Assembly (NCBI RefSeq): GCF_010500835.1
Contig: NZ_JAAAMJ010000003.1
Location: forward strand, 248,001-312,000
Source: Aurantimonas aggregata
GTDB lineage: Bacteria; Pseudomonadota; Alphaproteobacteria; Rhizobiales; Rhizobiaceae
Direction: 5' to 3'
DNA: 64,000 nucleotides
Positions 20,886 through 29,954 of this stretch are shown here, in pieces. The stretch's first letter is position 1; each line of letters begins with the position of its first letter. The translations under genes were made by a program, and so were the position numbers. The notes below the pieces were generated by a model that was not told where the DNA came from, searched no databases, and was given only the letters and a program-made list of their open reading frames with translations.

Positions 20886-22112
20886 ATGGACCTGATCATC
20901 CGCAACGCCCTCATACCGACGCGGCCGGGCGGGCCCGTCGACATCGGCATCGAGGCAGGGCGCATCGCCGCGATCGAGGCCGGTCTTTCCGCCGATGGCC
21001 CGGTTCTCGACGTCGACGGGCGGCTGGTGACGCCGGGCTTCGTCGAGACCCACATCCATCTCGACAAGTCCTGCATCCTCGATCGCTGCGCCTCGACGCG
21101 CGGCGACCTCGCCGAAGCGATCACCGAGACGGCGCGAGCCAAGAAGGAGTTCACGCCGGAAGACGTCTACGCCCGCGGCCGCCGCACGATCGAGAAATGC
21201 ATCCTGCAGGGCACGACCCACATGCGCACCCAGCTGGAGGTCGATCCCGGCATCGGCCTGCGCGGCCTCGAGGGCGTGATGCAGCTCGTCGAGGATTATC
21301 GCTGGGCCATCGACATCGAGATCTGCGTGTTCCCGCAGGAGGGGCTGCTCAACAATCCCGGAACGGACGAGCTGATGGTCGAGGCGCTGCGCCGCGGCGC
21401 GAGAGCCGTCGGCGCGGCGCCCTACACCGACAGCGACCCGCACGGGCAGATCGACCGGGTGTTCGAGATGGCCCGCGAGTTCGACGTCGATGTCGACATG
21501 CATCTGGATTTCGGCGCCGATCCCGGCGCGCTGGATCTCGACTATGTCTGCGCGCAGGCGAGCCGCTTCGGCTGGGGCGGGCGGACCGCCATCGGCCACG
21601 TCACCAAGCTCGCCTATGTCGAGCCGGCGCGGCTCGCCGAGATCGCCGGCCGGATGCGCGACAGCGGGGTCGCGCTGACCGTCCTGCCGTCCACCGACCT
21701 CTTCCTGATGGGCCGCGACCGCGATCACGCGCAGACGCGCGGCGTTGCCCACGCGCATGAACTCCTGCATCACGGGGTCAACTGCTCGCTGTCCACCAAC
21801 AACGTGCTCAACCCGTTCACGCCGTTCGGCGACTGCTCGCTGCTGCGGATGGCCAATCTGAATGCCAATATCTGCCATATCGGCTCGGTGGCAGACATGG
21901 CCGAGTGCTTTGCCATGGTGACCACGCGCTCGGCGCAGCTGATGAACATCGCCGATTATGGTCTCGAAATCGGCAAGTCCGCCGATCTCGCGGTCATCGA
22001 CGGAGCGACGCCGTCCGCCGCGGTGGCCGAGCTCGCGCCGGTGCTGCACGCCTTCAAGCGCGGACGCCGCACGCTCACCCGCCAGCCCGCCCAGATCCAC
22101 CGACCGAATTGA
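20886..22112 (+). CDS. Cytosine-deaminase-like amidohydrolase
   Basis: 408 aa. It is a metal-dependent amidohydrolase: TPGFVETHIHLDKSCIL carries the HxH metal pair at ~57-59, and GHVTKLAY, STDLFLMGRDRDH and LSTNNVLNPFTPFGD carry the later metal and catalytic residues. The pattern (HLDK, then a late Asn/Asp in STNN) is typical of cytosine deaminase and of N-isopropylammelide or other heterocycle deaminases. The substrate is likely a cyclic amidine or imide taken up by the importer encoded just upstream. It is followed at seven bases by the amidase. Confidence 0.8.
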   Translation: MDLIIRNALIPTRPGGPVDIGIEAGRIAAIEAGLSADGPVLDVDGRLVTPGFVETHIHLDKSCILDRCASTRGDLAEAITETARAKKEFTPEDVYARGRRTIEKCILQGTTHMRTQLEVDPGIGLRGLEGVMQLVEDYRWAIDIEICVFPQEGLLNNPGTDELMVEALRRGARAVGAAPYTDSDPHGQIDRVFEMAREFDVDVDMHLDFGADPGALDLDYVCAQASRFGWGGRTAIGHVTKLAYVEPARLAEIAGRMRDSGVALTVLPSTDLFLMGRDRDHAQTRGVAHAHELLHHGVNCSLSTNNVLNPFTPFGDCSLLRMANLNANICHIGSVADMAECFAMVTTRSAQLMNIADYGLEIGKSADLAVIDGATPSAAVAELAPVLHAFKRGRRTLTRQPAQIHRPN

Positions 22113-22119
22113 GACGACC

Positions 22120-23331
22120 ATGCCCGACCTGAACCAGCCGAAGCTGTCGCGCGAATCCAGCGGCGCCTTCTGCCCCGACGCGAACCAGATCGCCCTGAGC
22201 GGCGCCAGTGAGGGGCCACTGGTCGGCCTCAGCTTCGCGGCAAAGGACGTCTTCGACATCGCCGGCGTAACCGCCGGCAATGGCCATCCCGACTGGCTGC
22301 GCACCCACGCGCCGGCGAGCCGCACCGCGCCGGCGGTCCAACGCATGCTGGATGCCGGGGCCGATCTCGCCGGCAAGACGATCGCCGACGAGCTCTGCTA
22401 CTCGCTGACGGGCGAGAACTACCACTACGGCACGCCGGTGAACGCCCATGACCCGGCGCGCGTCCCCGGCGGTTCCTCGAGCGGCTCGGCGTCGGCCACC
22501 GCGGCGGGGCTGGTCGACTTCGCCCTCGGCACCGATTGCGGCGGCTCGGTGCGGGTGCCGGCAAGCTATTGCGGCCTCTACGGCATGCGGCCGACCCACG
22601 GGGCGGTTCCGACGGCGGGCGTGGTGCCGTTCGCGCCCAGCCTCGATTGCGTCGGCTGGTTCGCGCGGGACCCCGGCACTTTCGCGCGCGTCGGCGCGTT
22701 GCTGCTGCCCGACGACGCGCCGGCCGAACCGGTGACGCATCTCCTTCTGGCGGAGGACGCCTTCGCACTGCTCGACCCGGCGCTTCGCCCGGCATTCGCG
22801 GCTTCGATCGAACAGGTCGAGGCCGCCGTCGCGCCGGCGACGCCGGTCACCCTCTCCGAAGAAGGCCTCGACCAATGGTCCGAAACGTTCCGGACCGTGC
22901 AAGCCGGCGAGATCTGGGCGTCGCTCGGCGACTGGATCGAGGCGGTGAAGCCCCGCTTCGGCCCCGGCGTCAGCGAGCGCTTCGCCGCGGCGAAACTCTT
23001 GAATCCGGGTGCCATCGCGGCGGCCAAGGAACGGCGGCTGGCGATCCGCGGGCGGCTGGACGCTCTCCTGTCACCCGGGACGGCGATCATCACGCCGACC
23101 GTGCCGCGCATCGCCCCGCTGCGCAATCTGGCCGCCGCGGAAGTCGAGGTCGCCTACCGGCACGCGGCGATGAACCTGCTCTGCTGTGCCGGCCTGGCCG
23201 GCCTGCCGCAGGTCTCGCTGCCGCTGGCGACCTTCGAAGGCATGCCGATCGGGCTTTCGCTGCTGGGGCCGCGCGGCAGCGACCGCGCGCTGCTCGCCTT
23301 GGCTGCCAGTCTGGCGCCGGCGACCGCCTGA
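22120..23331 (+). CDS. Amidase-signature hydrolase (AtzE/HpxY-like)
   Basis: 403 aa. It has the Ser-cisSer-Lys triad of the amidase signature family: Lys in [12 protein letters not shown] (~41), the glycine/serine-rich [18 protein letters not shown] (~113-130) and the nucleophile region [22 protein letters not shown] (two parts, ~137-155). Relatives include AtzE (1-carboxybiuret hydrolase) and HpxY of the oxalurate pathway. Those enzymes pair with a small GatC-like subunit (AtzG/HpxX), which is not present here, whereas the AtzH/HpxZ partner follows. The operon therefore looks like a heterocycle ring-opening and amide-hydrolysis route, substrate unknown. Confidence 0.8.
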   Translation: MPDLNQPKLSRESSGAFCPDANQIALSGASEGPLVGLSFAAKDVFDIAGVTAGNGHPDWLRTHAPASRTAPAVQRMLDAGADLAGKTIADELCYSLTGENYHYGTPVNAHDPARVPGGSSSGSASATAAGLVDFALGTDCGGSVRVPASYCGLYGMRPTHGAVPTAGVVPFAPSLDCVGWFARDPGTFARVGALLLPDDAPAEPVTHLLLAEDAFALLDPALRPAFAASIEQVEAAVAPATPVTLSEEGLDQWSETFRTVQAGEIWASLGDWIEAVKPRFGPGVSERFAAAKLLNPGAIAAAKERRLAIRGRLDALLSPGTAIITPTVPRIAPLRNLAAAEVEVAYRHAAMNLLCCAGLAGLPQVSLPLATFEGMPIGLSLLGPRGSDRALLALAASLAPATA

Positions 23332-23422
23332 AGCCAGGCCGGTCGGCCTCGTCGGCAAAGCGGGCGCTGCCCTAACAGTCAATTGCCGTTTCACCTTTCG
23401 TCCCGAACCCAAGGACAGGCCC

Positions 23423-23797
23423 ATGGATATCGATCTGCCGGAGATCATGGCGGAGGTCGAGGCGGCCTTCGCCCGCTACGAGACCGCGCTCGTGACCAAC
23501 GACGTCGCGGTTCTCGACGAATTGTTCTGGAACGACCCACGCACCGTCCGCTACGGCGCCACCGAGAATCTCTACGGCTATGACGAGATCCGGGCCTTCC
23601 GGGCGGGTCGCAGCCCGAAGGGGCTGGCGCGGACGCTCCGGCGCACGCGGATCACCACCTTCGGCCGCGACTTCGCGACCGCGATGACGCTGTTCGACCG
23701 CGACAACGTCAACCGCATCGGCCGCCAGAGCCAGACATGGGTCCGCACCGAGGCCGGGTGGAGGATCGTCGCGGCGCATGTCAGCCTGGCGGACTGA
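23423..23797 (+). CDS. AtzH/HpxZ-like protein (DUF3225 type, SnoaL fold)
   Basis: 124 aa. The sequence [25 protein letters not shown], given here in overlapping pieces [12 protein letters not shown] and [11 protein letters not shown], and the C-terminal [22 protein letters not shown] are typical of HpxZ and AtzH, NTF2-like proteins. AtzH is known to accompany the amidase AtzE; HpxZ accompanies the oxalurate amidase. Its presence directly after the amidase supports a related carboxyurea or oxalurate-type step. The start at 23423 is preceded by AAGGACAGG. Confidence 0.78.
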   Translation: MDIDLPEIMAEVEAAFARYETALVTNDVAVLDELFWNDPRTVRYGATENLYGYDEIRAFRAGRSPKGLARTLRRTRITTFGRDFATAMTLFDRDNVNRIGRQSQTWVRTEAGWRIVAAHVSLAD

Positions 23798-23847
23798 GGC
23801 TTACGGGAGACGGCGGCGCAGCCCTCCTTGCGCGCGATGCCAGGCGG

Positions 23848-24951
23848 TTATCGTTCGGCGACCGCAGAGCCGCCGAACACAACCTGCCGGCGCAGCTCGC
23901 CGGTGAAGAGCCCGTAGATCATCGCCTGCTCCGGCGCGCTGGCAGCGTCGAGGGCGGCCCGGTGCCCGGCACTCAGCACCAGCTCGGTGGCGGCGATGTT
24001 GTCATGGAGCTGTTCGACGCGGCTGACGCCCATCAGGGCCGTGTCGACGCCCGGCCGCGACAGCACCCAGGAAAGCGCGACGCGCGCCGGCGTCTCGCCC
24101 AGCGCGCTCGCCACGGACTGCAGGGCGTCGACGATCCGCCAGTTCCGGTCGGTGAACAGCGCATCGCCGAACGGGTTGGCGCCGTCGAGCCGGCCGTCCT
24201 CCGCCGCGCGCGTGGTGCCGTCGCCGGCATCATTGGGCAGGCCGCCGGCGCGCGGGGCCGCCGCCTCGACCTTGGCGCGATCGTATTTGCCGGTCAGAAG
24301 CCCGTAGGCCAGCGGGCTCCACGGCATCATCCCGAGGCCCATTTCCCGCGCCAGCGGCAGGTGCTCGATCTCGACCTCGCGGCTGACCAGCGAATAGAAA
24401 TACTGCAGCGCGATCGGGCCCGGCAGGCCCCGCACGGCCGCCAGCGTGGCGATGCGCGCGACATACCATGCGGGCGTGTTCGAGATGCCCCAGTAGCGGA
24501 TCTTGCCGGCCCGCACGAGGCCGGCCATCGTCTCCAGCAGCTCCTCCGGCGGCGTCACGGCGTCCCATACATGGACCCAATAGAGATCGACATAGTCGGT
24601 GCCGAGCCGGCGGAGCGAGCCTTCCAGCGCGGCATGGACATGCTTGGCGCCGTTGCCGCCGGCATGCGGGCCCTTGCCGTCGGCGAAGCCCGACTTGGTG
24701 GCCACGACGAGCCTGTCCCGGAGCCCGCGATCGGCAACCATCGCGCCCAGCATCTCCTCGCTGCGCCCGCCGGCATAGATGTCGGCGGTGTCGATGAGGT
24801 TGCCGCCGGCCTCGACATAGGCGTCGAACACCGCTTCCGCCGCCGGGCGCTCCATGCCCCAGCGGGCAACGCCGAAGGTCATCGTGCCGAGCGCCAGCGG
24901 GCTGACGGAAAGGCCGGAGCAGCCGAGGGTGCGGTAATCGGTAAGGGCCAT
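23848..24951 (-). CDS. Aldo/keto reductase
   Basis: 367 aa. A TIM-barrel AKR using NADPH. The tetrad is visible as Asp and Tyr in LIDTADIYAGGRSEE, Lys in VVATKSGFADG and His in DLYWVHVWD. Start at 24951 (MALTDYRTLGCSGLSVS) is the family start; the longer frame to 24996 would run through the operator at 24965-24976. Two copies of an operator lie upstream, and the same motif sits at the start of the nearby tetR gene. It is therefore probably derepressed by a reactive carbonyl or similar inducer. The physiological substrate is unknown. Confidence 0.88.
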   Translation of the reverse strand: MALTDYRTLGCSGLSVSPLALGTMTFGVARWGMERPAAEAVFDAYVEAGGNLIDTADIYAGGRSEEMLGAMVADRGLRDRLVVATKSGFADGKGPHAGGNGAKHVHAALEGSLRRLGTDYVDLYWVHVWDAVTPPEELLETMAGLVRAGKIRYWGISNTPAWYVARIATLAAVRGLPGPIALQYFYSLVSREVEIEHLPLAREMGLGMMPWSPLAYGLLTGKYDRAKVEAAAPRAGGLPNDAGDGTTRAAEDGRLDGANPFGDALFTDRNWRIVDALQSVASALGETPARVALSWVLSRPGVDTALMGVSRVEQLHDNIAATELVLSAGHRAALDAASAPEQAMIYGLFTGELRRQVVFGGSAVAER

Positions 24952-24964
24952 GAGAGGTCTTTCG

Positions 24965-25029
24965 TAGTGATCGCTATGGAATCTATCGCCCTTCAATCAG
25001 CCGCCGTCAACCTTCAATAGCGATCGCTA
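24965..25029. promoter_or_regulatory. Paired TetR operators upstream of the aldo/keto reductase
   Basis: TAGTGATCGCTA (24965-24976) and the perfect palindrome TAGCGATCGCTA (25018-25029) differ at one base and are centred 53 bp apart, about five helical turns. The first lies 14 bp before the reductase ATG. A related copy is at 25664-25675, overlapping the tetR start codon. Confidence 0.7.
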
Positions 25030-25122
25030 CGTTTCCGTGCGCACGATTGCAGACACGGCGACGGCATCTGGCGTCGCAAGACCTCAGGGCACCCGTCGCG
25101 CTGGCCCGAGGCTGCATCCGGC

Positions 25123-25443
25123 TTAATGCGGGCTCGACAGCTTCATCATCACCAGTCCGGCGAGGATCAGCGCGCCGGCGACGAGGCGCATCGGCGTCAC
25201 CGACTCGCCGAGGATGACGATACCGACCATGAACGCCCCGACGGCACCGATGCCGGTCCAGATCGTGTAGGCGGTGCCGAGCGGCAGCGTCTTCATGGAG
25301 ATCGACAGCAGCGCGAAGCTTGCCGCCATCACGACCAGCGTGATGATCGTCGGCCAGAGGAGGGTGAATCCCTCCGAGCGCTTCATGAAATACGCCCAGA
25401 CGACTTCCAGCACTCCGGCGGCGATGAGAAAGATCCAGGCCAT
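25123..25443 (-). CDS. gdx: SMR-family guanidinium exporter
   Basis: 106 aa with four hydrophobic helices, the standard size of the small multidrug resistance family. The helix 1 Glu that couples protons is in AGVLEVVWAYFMKRSEG. TAYTIWTGIGAVGAFMVGI, read in two parts TAYTIWTGIGAVG and AFMVGI, marks the SugE/Gdx branch, not the EmrE branch. Gdx proteins export guanidinium as antiparallel dimers in the inner membrane. The guanidine-II riboswitch in its leader (25465-25509) supports this specificity independently. It was formerly annotated as SugE, a quaternary ammonium exporter. Confidence 0.92.
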   Translation of the reverse strand: MAWIFLIAAGVLEVVWAYFMKRSEGFTLLWPTIITLVVMAASFALLSISMKTLPLGTAYTIWTGIGAVGAFMVGIVILGESVTPMRLVAGALILAGLVMMKLSSPH

Positions 25444-25464
25444 GGTCCAACCCTTGCATGAGGG

Positions 25465-25509
25465 CCGGGTCGTCCCGGACGTGGTTCATCTCGAAAGCGA
25501 GGTCGTCCT
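25465..25509 (-). promoter_or_regulatory. Guanidine-II (mini-ykkC) riboswitch
   Basis: Read on the minus strand, two hairpins each carry the ACGA loop closed by GG/CC that defines this class. Hairpin 1 is AGG-ACGA-CCT (25509-25500), extendable by GAGC/GCUU with one bulged C. Hairpin 2 is CCGGG-ACGA-CCCGG (25478-25465), a perfect 5-bp stem. The linker is 21 nt and the gdx ATG begins 21 nt after hairpin 2. Guanidine binding joins the two loops and normally raises expression of the downstream gene. Confidence 0.88.
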
Positions 25510-25663
25510 GCTCGAACCTGAAGATGAGCCTTAAGGCGCGCCGCCGCAAGGCGCGGCGGCCAGAAGTGCGGCGACACCGTCACGTCGCCGGGTGGAGCCG
25601 CCGCGCCAGGCGCGCGATCCGTCGTGACCCGCCGACGCTTTGCGATTGGCACCGACGTTATTA

Positions 25664-25675
25664 TAGTGACCGTTA
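25664..25675. promoter_or_regulatory. TetR operator at the tetR start
   Basis: TAGTGACCGTTA matches the reductase operators at 9 of 12 bases, all differences being transitions, and keeps the TAG...CG.TA symmetry. Its last base is the A of the tetR ATG, so binding would block autogenous expression. Confidence 0.6.
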
Positions 25676-26301
25676 TGGAACCCGCAGCCAACTCGCCCCG
25701 CCGGACCGGACGTCCGCTCTCCTTCGATCGCCAGCAGGCGCTGAACGCGGCGATGATGCTGTTCTGGCAGCATGGCTACGAGGCGACGTCGGTGGCGCAG
25801 CTGACCAAAGCGATGGGGATCACGCCGCCCAGCCTCTACGCCGCCTTCGGCGACAAGAGCGGCCTGTTTCGCGAGGCGGTGCAACGCTACATGGCCGGCG
25901 GCGGCCGGACGGTGGCGGCGATCGTCGGCGGGACGTCGATGGCGCGGGATGCCGCGCGCGAGCTGCTGACCGCCGCGGCGCTCGGCGACACGCGCGACGA
26001 TGCGCCGCCCGGCTGCCTTCTGGCGAGTTCGATCGTCACCGCTTCGGCGGAGGCGGCAGCGGTCCGCGAGGAACTGGCGGCGATCCGCCGCGACATCGAG
26101 GCGACGCTGCGCCGGCGGATCGAAAAGGACGTCGCCAGCGGCGCGCTACCGCCGGATGCCGACGCCGCCATGCTCGCCGGTCACGTGATGGCGGTCATCC
26201 AGGGCATGTCGACGCTCGCCAAGGACGGCGCGGACCGGGGCCGGCTGCTCGGCATCGTCGATGTCGCCATGGCCGGCTGGCCTTCCGGGCCGAGCGGATG
26301 A
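25675..26301 (+). CDS. TetR/AcrR-family repressor
   Basis: 208 aa. The HTH is in LNAAMMLFWQHGYEATSVAQL and TKAMGITPPSLYAAFGDKSGLFREAV, typical of the YxaF/AcrR type. The C-terminal ligand domain contains APPGCLLASSIV, often seen in this subgroup. Start at 25675 (MEPAANSPRRTGRP) was preferred over 25624, which would place the operator inside the coding region. The operator motif occurs here and twice before the aldo/keto reductase, so it likely represses itself and that gene. It probably does not control gdx, which has its own riboswitch and no motif copy. Confidence 0.85.
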   Translation: MEPAANSPRRTGRPLSFDRQQALNAAMMLFWQHGYEATSVAQLTKAMGITPPSLYAAFGDKSGLFREAVQRYMAGGGRTVAAIVGGTSMARDAARELLTAAALGDTRDDAPPGCLLASSIVTASAEAAAVREELAAIRRDIEATLRRRIEKDVASGALPPDADAAMLAGHVMAVIQGMSTLAKDGADRGRLLGIVDVAMAGWPSGPSG

Positions 26302-26334
26302 TGGTTCCCTGAGGCGGCCTCAGCCGGACCCGCG

Positions 26335-27309
26335 TCACGCCTGCGGAACCGGCAGGCCTGCCGCTGCCCTCGCCCGGTCGGCATCCGCCGTCAGGCCCGC
26401 CAGGCCTTCGCGATAGGTCGGATAGCGGAAGACGTAGCCGGCCGCCTTCAGCCTTGCGTTGGAGACCCGCTTGTTCTCGCCGTAGAAACTCCGCGCCATC
26501 GGCGACAGCACGGCCGTGTCGAACGGGGTCTCCGGCGGCGCGGCGATGTCGGCGATGTCCGCCGCATAGGCGATCACGTCCTGCGGCGGGGCGGGCTCGT
26601 CGTCGGTGACGTTGAAGATGCCGCCGAGGCGGCGCTCGGCGAGGAGCTGCAGCGCGCCGGCAATGTCGTCGACATGGATGCGGTTGAACACCTGGCCGGG
26701 CTTGACCAGCCGCCGCGCCGTGCCGCTGGCGAGATTGACGAAGCCGTTGCGCCCCGGCCCGTAGATCCCCGACAGGCGCAGGATGGCGAGCGGCACGCCG
26801 CGGGTCGCCGCCGCCTTCTGCCAGGCGTCCTCCGCCGCGACGCGCTCGCGCGAGCGGGCCGAGACCGGCCGCACCTCCGCCGTCTCGTCGACCCAGCCGC
26901 CATCATGGTCGCCATAGACCCCGACCGTCGACAGATAGCCGATCCATTGCAGGTTCGGGCTGCCATGGGCGATCTCGTTCTCGTACCAGCGCAGCACCGG
27001 GTCGCCGGGCCGCGCATTCGCGCCACCGACATGGGCGCCGGCGGGTGCCTCATGGCCCGGCGGCACCGAGATCAGGAGATGCGTCGCGCGGTACAGCGCC
27101 GAGGCGATGCCGTCGGTCGGATGCTCGCCGTCGAAGACGAAGGGCTTGAGCCCGTGCGCCGCCAGATGGGATGCCTTGTCGCGGGTCCGCACCGTGACGC
27201 CCTCGACGCTCTTCGGATCGAGCGTCGCGACGAAGTGGCCCGCCGAATAGCCGTGGCCGAAGACGAAGTACCGGGACTCGGTCAATGCCGGGACGGCCCG
27301 AAGCGCCAT
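26335..27309 (-). CDS. NAD(P)-dependent SDR-type epimerase (YeeZ-like)
   Basis: 324 aa as drawn. An extended SDR-like Rossmann fold; the nucleotide-binding motif is YFVFGHGYSAGHFVATLD. The mid part YLSTVGVYGDHDGGWVDE holds the Ser/Tyr region of the active site, and ILRLSGIYGPGRNGF the substrate region, as in YeeZ. Two starts are possible: ATG at 27309, overlapping the pentad-repeat gene by 28 bases, or TTG at 27285, which forms a TTGA overlap with that gene's stop. The second gives a more usual N-terminus. Substrate unknown. Confidence 0.75.
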   Translation of the reverse strand: MALRAVPALTESRYFVFGHGYSAGHFVATLDPKSVEGVTVRTRDKASHLAAHGLKPFVFDGEHPTDGIASALYRATHLLISVPPGHEAPAGAHVGGANARPGDPVLRWYENEIAHGSPNLQWIGYLSTVGVYGDHDGGWVDETAEVRPVSARSRERVAAEDAWQKAAATRGVPLAILRLSGIYGPGRNGFVNLASGTARRLVKPGQVFNRIHVDDIAGALQLLAERRLGGIFNVTDDEPAPPQDVIAYAADIADIAAPPETPFDTAVLSPMARSFYGENKRVSNARLKAAGYVFRYPTYREGLAGLTADADRARAAAGLPVPQA

Positions 27310-27680
27310 CCCGGCCGCACCACTTCGCCGACTTCGAGCCGGCCGATCCGCAGCCGCCCAATCTCGGCCTCGCCGACCCGGGCCTGGCCCACCGAGAGCC
27401 GGCCGATGGCGAACGCCCCGATCGCCAAAGCGCCGATGGCGACGGCACCGAGCGACAGCGCGCCGATCGCCCCGGCGCCCATCGCGCCAGCTCCGACGGC
27501 GCCGCTGCCAAGGAGTTCCTGGCGCTGCAGGGCTTCGGGGATGTTGTCGCTCGCCCAGCGCAAGGATTGACGGGCTTTCTCAAGCCCGGCCTTGCGCGCG
27601 TCGTCGGCGGTCTCCGCAACCTTGCCGGCTGCTTCCTCGACCGCCGCGACGGTCGCCTCAGTCTTTTTGCCCCAGCGCAT
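27282..27680 (-). CDS. Small protein with a C-terminal Gly/Ala pentad-repeat tract
   Basis: 132 aa. ATG at 27680 has AGGAG eight bases upstream. Residues ~1-45 are a charged amphipathic helix region ([20 protein letters not shown]). From ~55 to ~120 the chain is a continuous five-residue repeat of the form A-[IV]-G-x-[LAF], for example [20 protein letters not shown] and later [20 protein letters not shown]. The repeat moves from hydrophobic (Ala/Leu) to charged (Glu/Arg) along its length. The five-residue period with Gly at a fixed place recalls pentapeptide-repeat beta-helices, but the consensus differs from A(D/N)Lxx. It overlaps queG by 23 bases upstream and the SDR gene downstream. Function unknown. 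Confidence 0.65.
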   Translation of the reverse strand: MRWGKKTEATVAAVEEAAGKVAETADDARKAGLEKARQSLRWASDNIPEALQRQELLGSGAVGAGAMGAGAIGALSLGAVAIGALAIGAFAIGRLSVGQARVGEAEIGRLRIGRLEVGEVVRPGWRFGPSRH

Positions 27681-28926
27681 GCCATTCACTCCTGACCAAA
27701 GGATCTTCCTCCCTATCAAGCGCAGCCGGGCGCCGGCGCAAGGCGTCGGCCGGAGAAAGCCGTCCGAGCGCCCACACCGCCATGGCCCGGACCAGCGGCG
27801 CGGGGTCGCCCAGGAGTCGCTCGACCGGCGGCAGCAGCGCCGCCAGGCCCGAATTGCCTGCGGCGATCAGGCAGTTGGACACGAACTTCGCCCGGCCGAT
27901 GCGCTTGATCGGCGAGCCGGAGAACAAAGCGCGGAACGCGGCATCGTCGAGGCCGAGCAGATGCTCCAGCGAGGGCGCCCGCAGATCGTCGCGAGCAATC
28001 AGCCTCGCCTCCCGCGCCGTGCTCGCGAACTTGTTCCACGGGCAGACGGCGAGGCAGTCGTCGCAGCCATAGATTCGGTTGCCCATGGCCTGTCGGAATT
28101 CGCGCGGCACCACGTTCCGCGTCTCGATGGTGAGGTAGGAGATGCAGCGGCGCGCGTCGAGCTGGTAGGGCACCGGGAAGGCATTGGTCGGGCAGACGTC
28201 CTGGCAGGCGCGGCAGGAGCCGCAGAGATCCTGCCCCGGCGCGTCGGGCGGCAGGTCCAGCGTCGTGAAGATCGAACCGAGGAACAGCCAGGAGCCGTGC
28301 TCGCGCGAGACGAGGTTCGTATGCTTGCCCTGCCAGCCGAGCCCGGCCATCTCGCCCATCGGCTTTTCCATCACCGGGGCGGTGTCGACGAAGACCTTCA
28401 CCTCGTGCTCGCCGGCGCCAGCCTGGCGCGCCTGCGCCAGCAGCCGGCCGGCGAGTTCCTTCAGCCTTCCCTTGATCAGCTCGTGATAGTCGCGGTGGCG
28501 GGCATAGACCGAGATGGCGCCGCGATCGAGGCGCGAAAGGATCGCCAGCGGGTCCTCGTCGGGGCCGTAATTCATGCCGAGGACGATGATCGAGCGCACC
28601 TGTGGCCAGAGCGCCGTGGCAGAACGGCGGCGGCCGGCGGTCTCCGGCAGCCAGTCCATGCTGCCGTGGTGCCCGGCTTCGACGAAGGCGTCGAGGCGCT
28701 CGCCGGTGAGGACACCCTCGCTTGCCGCCGGTGCGATGCCGATGGCGTCGAAGCCGAGGCGGCGAGCGTCGGCCTCGATGAATCCCCGCAATTTTCCGGC
28801 GAGAGAGGCAGGCAGCGAAGATGACGCTACGTCCGCCGGCGGGGCGCTATTGGCGACGCGGTGAGCTCTCTGACTAAATCCATAGTCACGATTTCTCGAG
28901 GACGATTGAATCTTATCATTGTTCAT
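27658..28926 (-). CDS. queG: Epoxyqueuosine reductase
   Basis: 422 aa. QueG reduces epoxyqueuosine to queuosine in tRNA using cobalamin and two 4Fe-4S clusters. The clusters are in [16 protein letters not shown] and [13 protein letters not shown] (~245-305). Conserved segments include [24 protein letters not shown] and [21 protein letters not shown]. The C-terminal ~80 residues form a HEAT-like tRNA-binding tail. The ATG at 28926 gives ~45 residues before the family core starts at [15 protein letters not shown], so the true start may be inside this leader. Its 3' end overlaps the pentad-repeat gene. Confidence 0.92.
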   Translation of the reverse strand: MNNDKIQSSSRNRDYGFSQRAHRVANSAPPADVASSSLPASLAGKLRGFIEADARRLGFDAIGIAPAASEGVLTGERLDAFVEAGHHGSMDWLPETAGRRRSATALWPQVRSIIVLGMNYGPDEDPLAILSRLDRGAISVYARHRDYHELIKGRLKELAGRLLAQARQAGAGEHEVKVFVDTAPVMEKPMGEMAGLGWQGKHTNLVSREHGSWLFLGSIFTTLDLPPDAPGQDLCGSCRACQDVCPTNAFPVPYQLDARRCISYLTIETRNVVPREFRQAMGNRIYGCDDCLAVCPWNKFASTAREARLIARDDLRAPSLEHLLGLDDAAFRALFSGSPIKRIGRAKFVSNCLIAAGNSGLAALLPPVERLLGDPAPLVRAMAVWALGRLSPADALRRRPAALDREEDPLVRSEWHALGQKD

Positions 28927-28959
28927 GTAAATCTTGCCGAAGACTGATGGAGCGACACA

Positions 28960-29544
28960 ATGAGCACCGCTGTCGTCAACTGGATAACCTTGGCACTGCT
29001 GTTTCTTTTGCCCATGGTGCCAGCCTTCGTGCTTTATCGATTTCTTCCGGCAGCCGGCGAGGTAGGTGGCACGCTGTACGGCGTGCCGATCAAGCTGACC
29101 GGCTCGATCGCCGGTTACGTCGTCGTCCTGATCATCGGCGTCAACTATGTCAGCATCGACGACGTCGCCGGGACAGACCGCTACCGGTTGTACACCATCG
29201 CCGGGACGGTGAAACTGGAAGGCATGACCGAGGAGCCGGACTACCGCCAGCTGACCATCAGCTACGCGCCGCGTTCCTACGAGATCGGGCGGCCCTATGG
29301 CGAGGGCCAGCTCGACTGGAAGGTGGTGACGCTACGGCCGGCCGAGTCCGTGACCGAAGGCTACCAGCCGCTGGCCGACATCCTGATCGGCTATCCGGAT
29401 TTCGTCACCCAGAAGCTGACGCTCACGGCTGCGCAGCAGAACGGATCGGACAAGTCGCTGACGTTCGAGCCGGTGACCTTGCGCAAGAAGCGGCCCCTGA
29501 CCCCGATCGGAGAAAGCGATGCGACCGTCGTCCTGCTCGAGTAG
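28960..29544 (+). CDS. Membrane-anchored protein of unknown function
   Basis: 194 aa. Two N-terminal hydrophobic helices ([19 protein letters not shown] and [15 protein letters not shown]) leave a ~140-residue soluble domain, probably periplasmic. The soluble part is rich in beta-prone segments ([38 protein letters not shown]) without a recognised motif. It overlaps the next gene by 26 bases in another frame, so the two are likely translated together. It is divergent from queG with only 33 bp between. I do not recognise the family. Confidence 0.7.
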   Translation: MSTAVVNWITLALLFLLPMVPAFVLYRFLPAAGEVGGTLYGVPIKLTGSIAGYVVVLIIGVNYVSIDDVAGTDRYRLYTIAGTVKLEGMTEEPDYRQLTISYAPRSYEIGRPYGEGQLDWKVVTLRPAESVTEGYQPLADILIGYPDFVTQKLTLTAAQQNGSDKSLTFEPVTLRKKRPLTPIGESDATVVLLE

Positions 29545-29884
29545 CCGCCGCCTTTCGTCGTCCTTCCTGGCGGCCGGAATGGGCGCATGGCTAGCGGCCG
29601 GGTCTGCCCCGGCTCTGGCAGGCGACCTGTATGGCGACGTGCTGGCCACGACCCACGCCGACGCCTCGCTGCGGCCGCTGCCCAACCAGCCGGTGGAGCT
29701 CTGCGACAAGGGCGGTGGCGGCTGCGCGAGCGAGATCACCGACGGGCAGGGTTACTACCAGTTCGAGGATCTGGAGAGCGGCACCTACACGCTCAAGGTG
29801 CCGGGCAGCGACGGCAGATGGCTGGAGAGGGACGTGACGGTCGACGCCGGACGCCCCCAGCAGCTGCGGATTCTTGCCAAATAA
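29519..29884 (+). CDS. Secreted protein with a Cna-B/SdrD-B-like beta-sandwich
   Basis: 121 aa. An Arg/Ser-rich N-terminus and hydrophobic core end at APALAGD, consistent with a Sec signal peptide of ~35 residues. The mature ~85 residues look like a carboxypeptidase-regulatory or SdrD-B type domain: GDVLATTHADASLRPLPNQP, the ITDGQGYYQFEDLESGTYTL motif in which the DGQGYYQF strand is diagnostic, and KVPGSDG. The two cysteines in LCDKGGGGCASEI could form a disulfide. The gene overlaps the membrane protein upstream, suggesting a shared envelope role. Confidence 0.7.
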   Translation: MRPSSCSSSRRLSSSFLAAGMGAWLAAGSAPALAGDLYGDVLATTHADASLRPLPNQPVELCDKGGGGCASEITDGQGYYQFEDLESGTYTLKVPGSDGRWLERDVTVDAGRPQQLRILAK

Positions 29885-29954
29885 GGTTTGCGCACGGCGT
29901 CGATCCGGCGAGCGAGGGCTCCATCGGACACCATACGCGACGCGGTAGTTCGGT

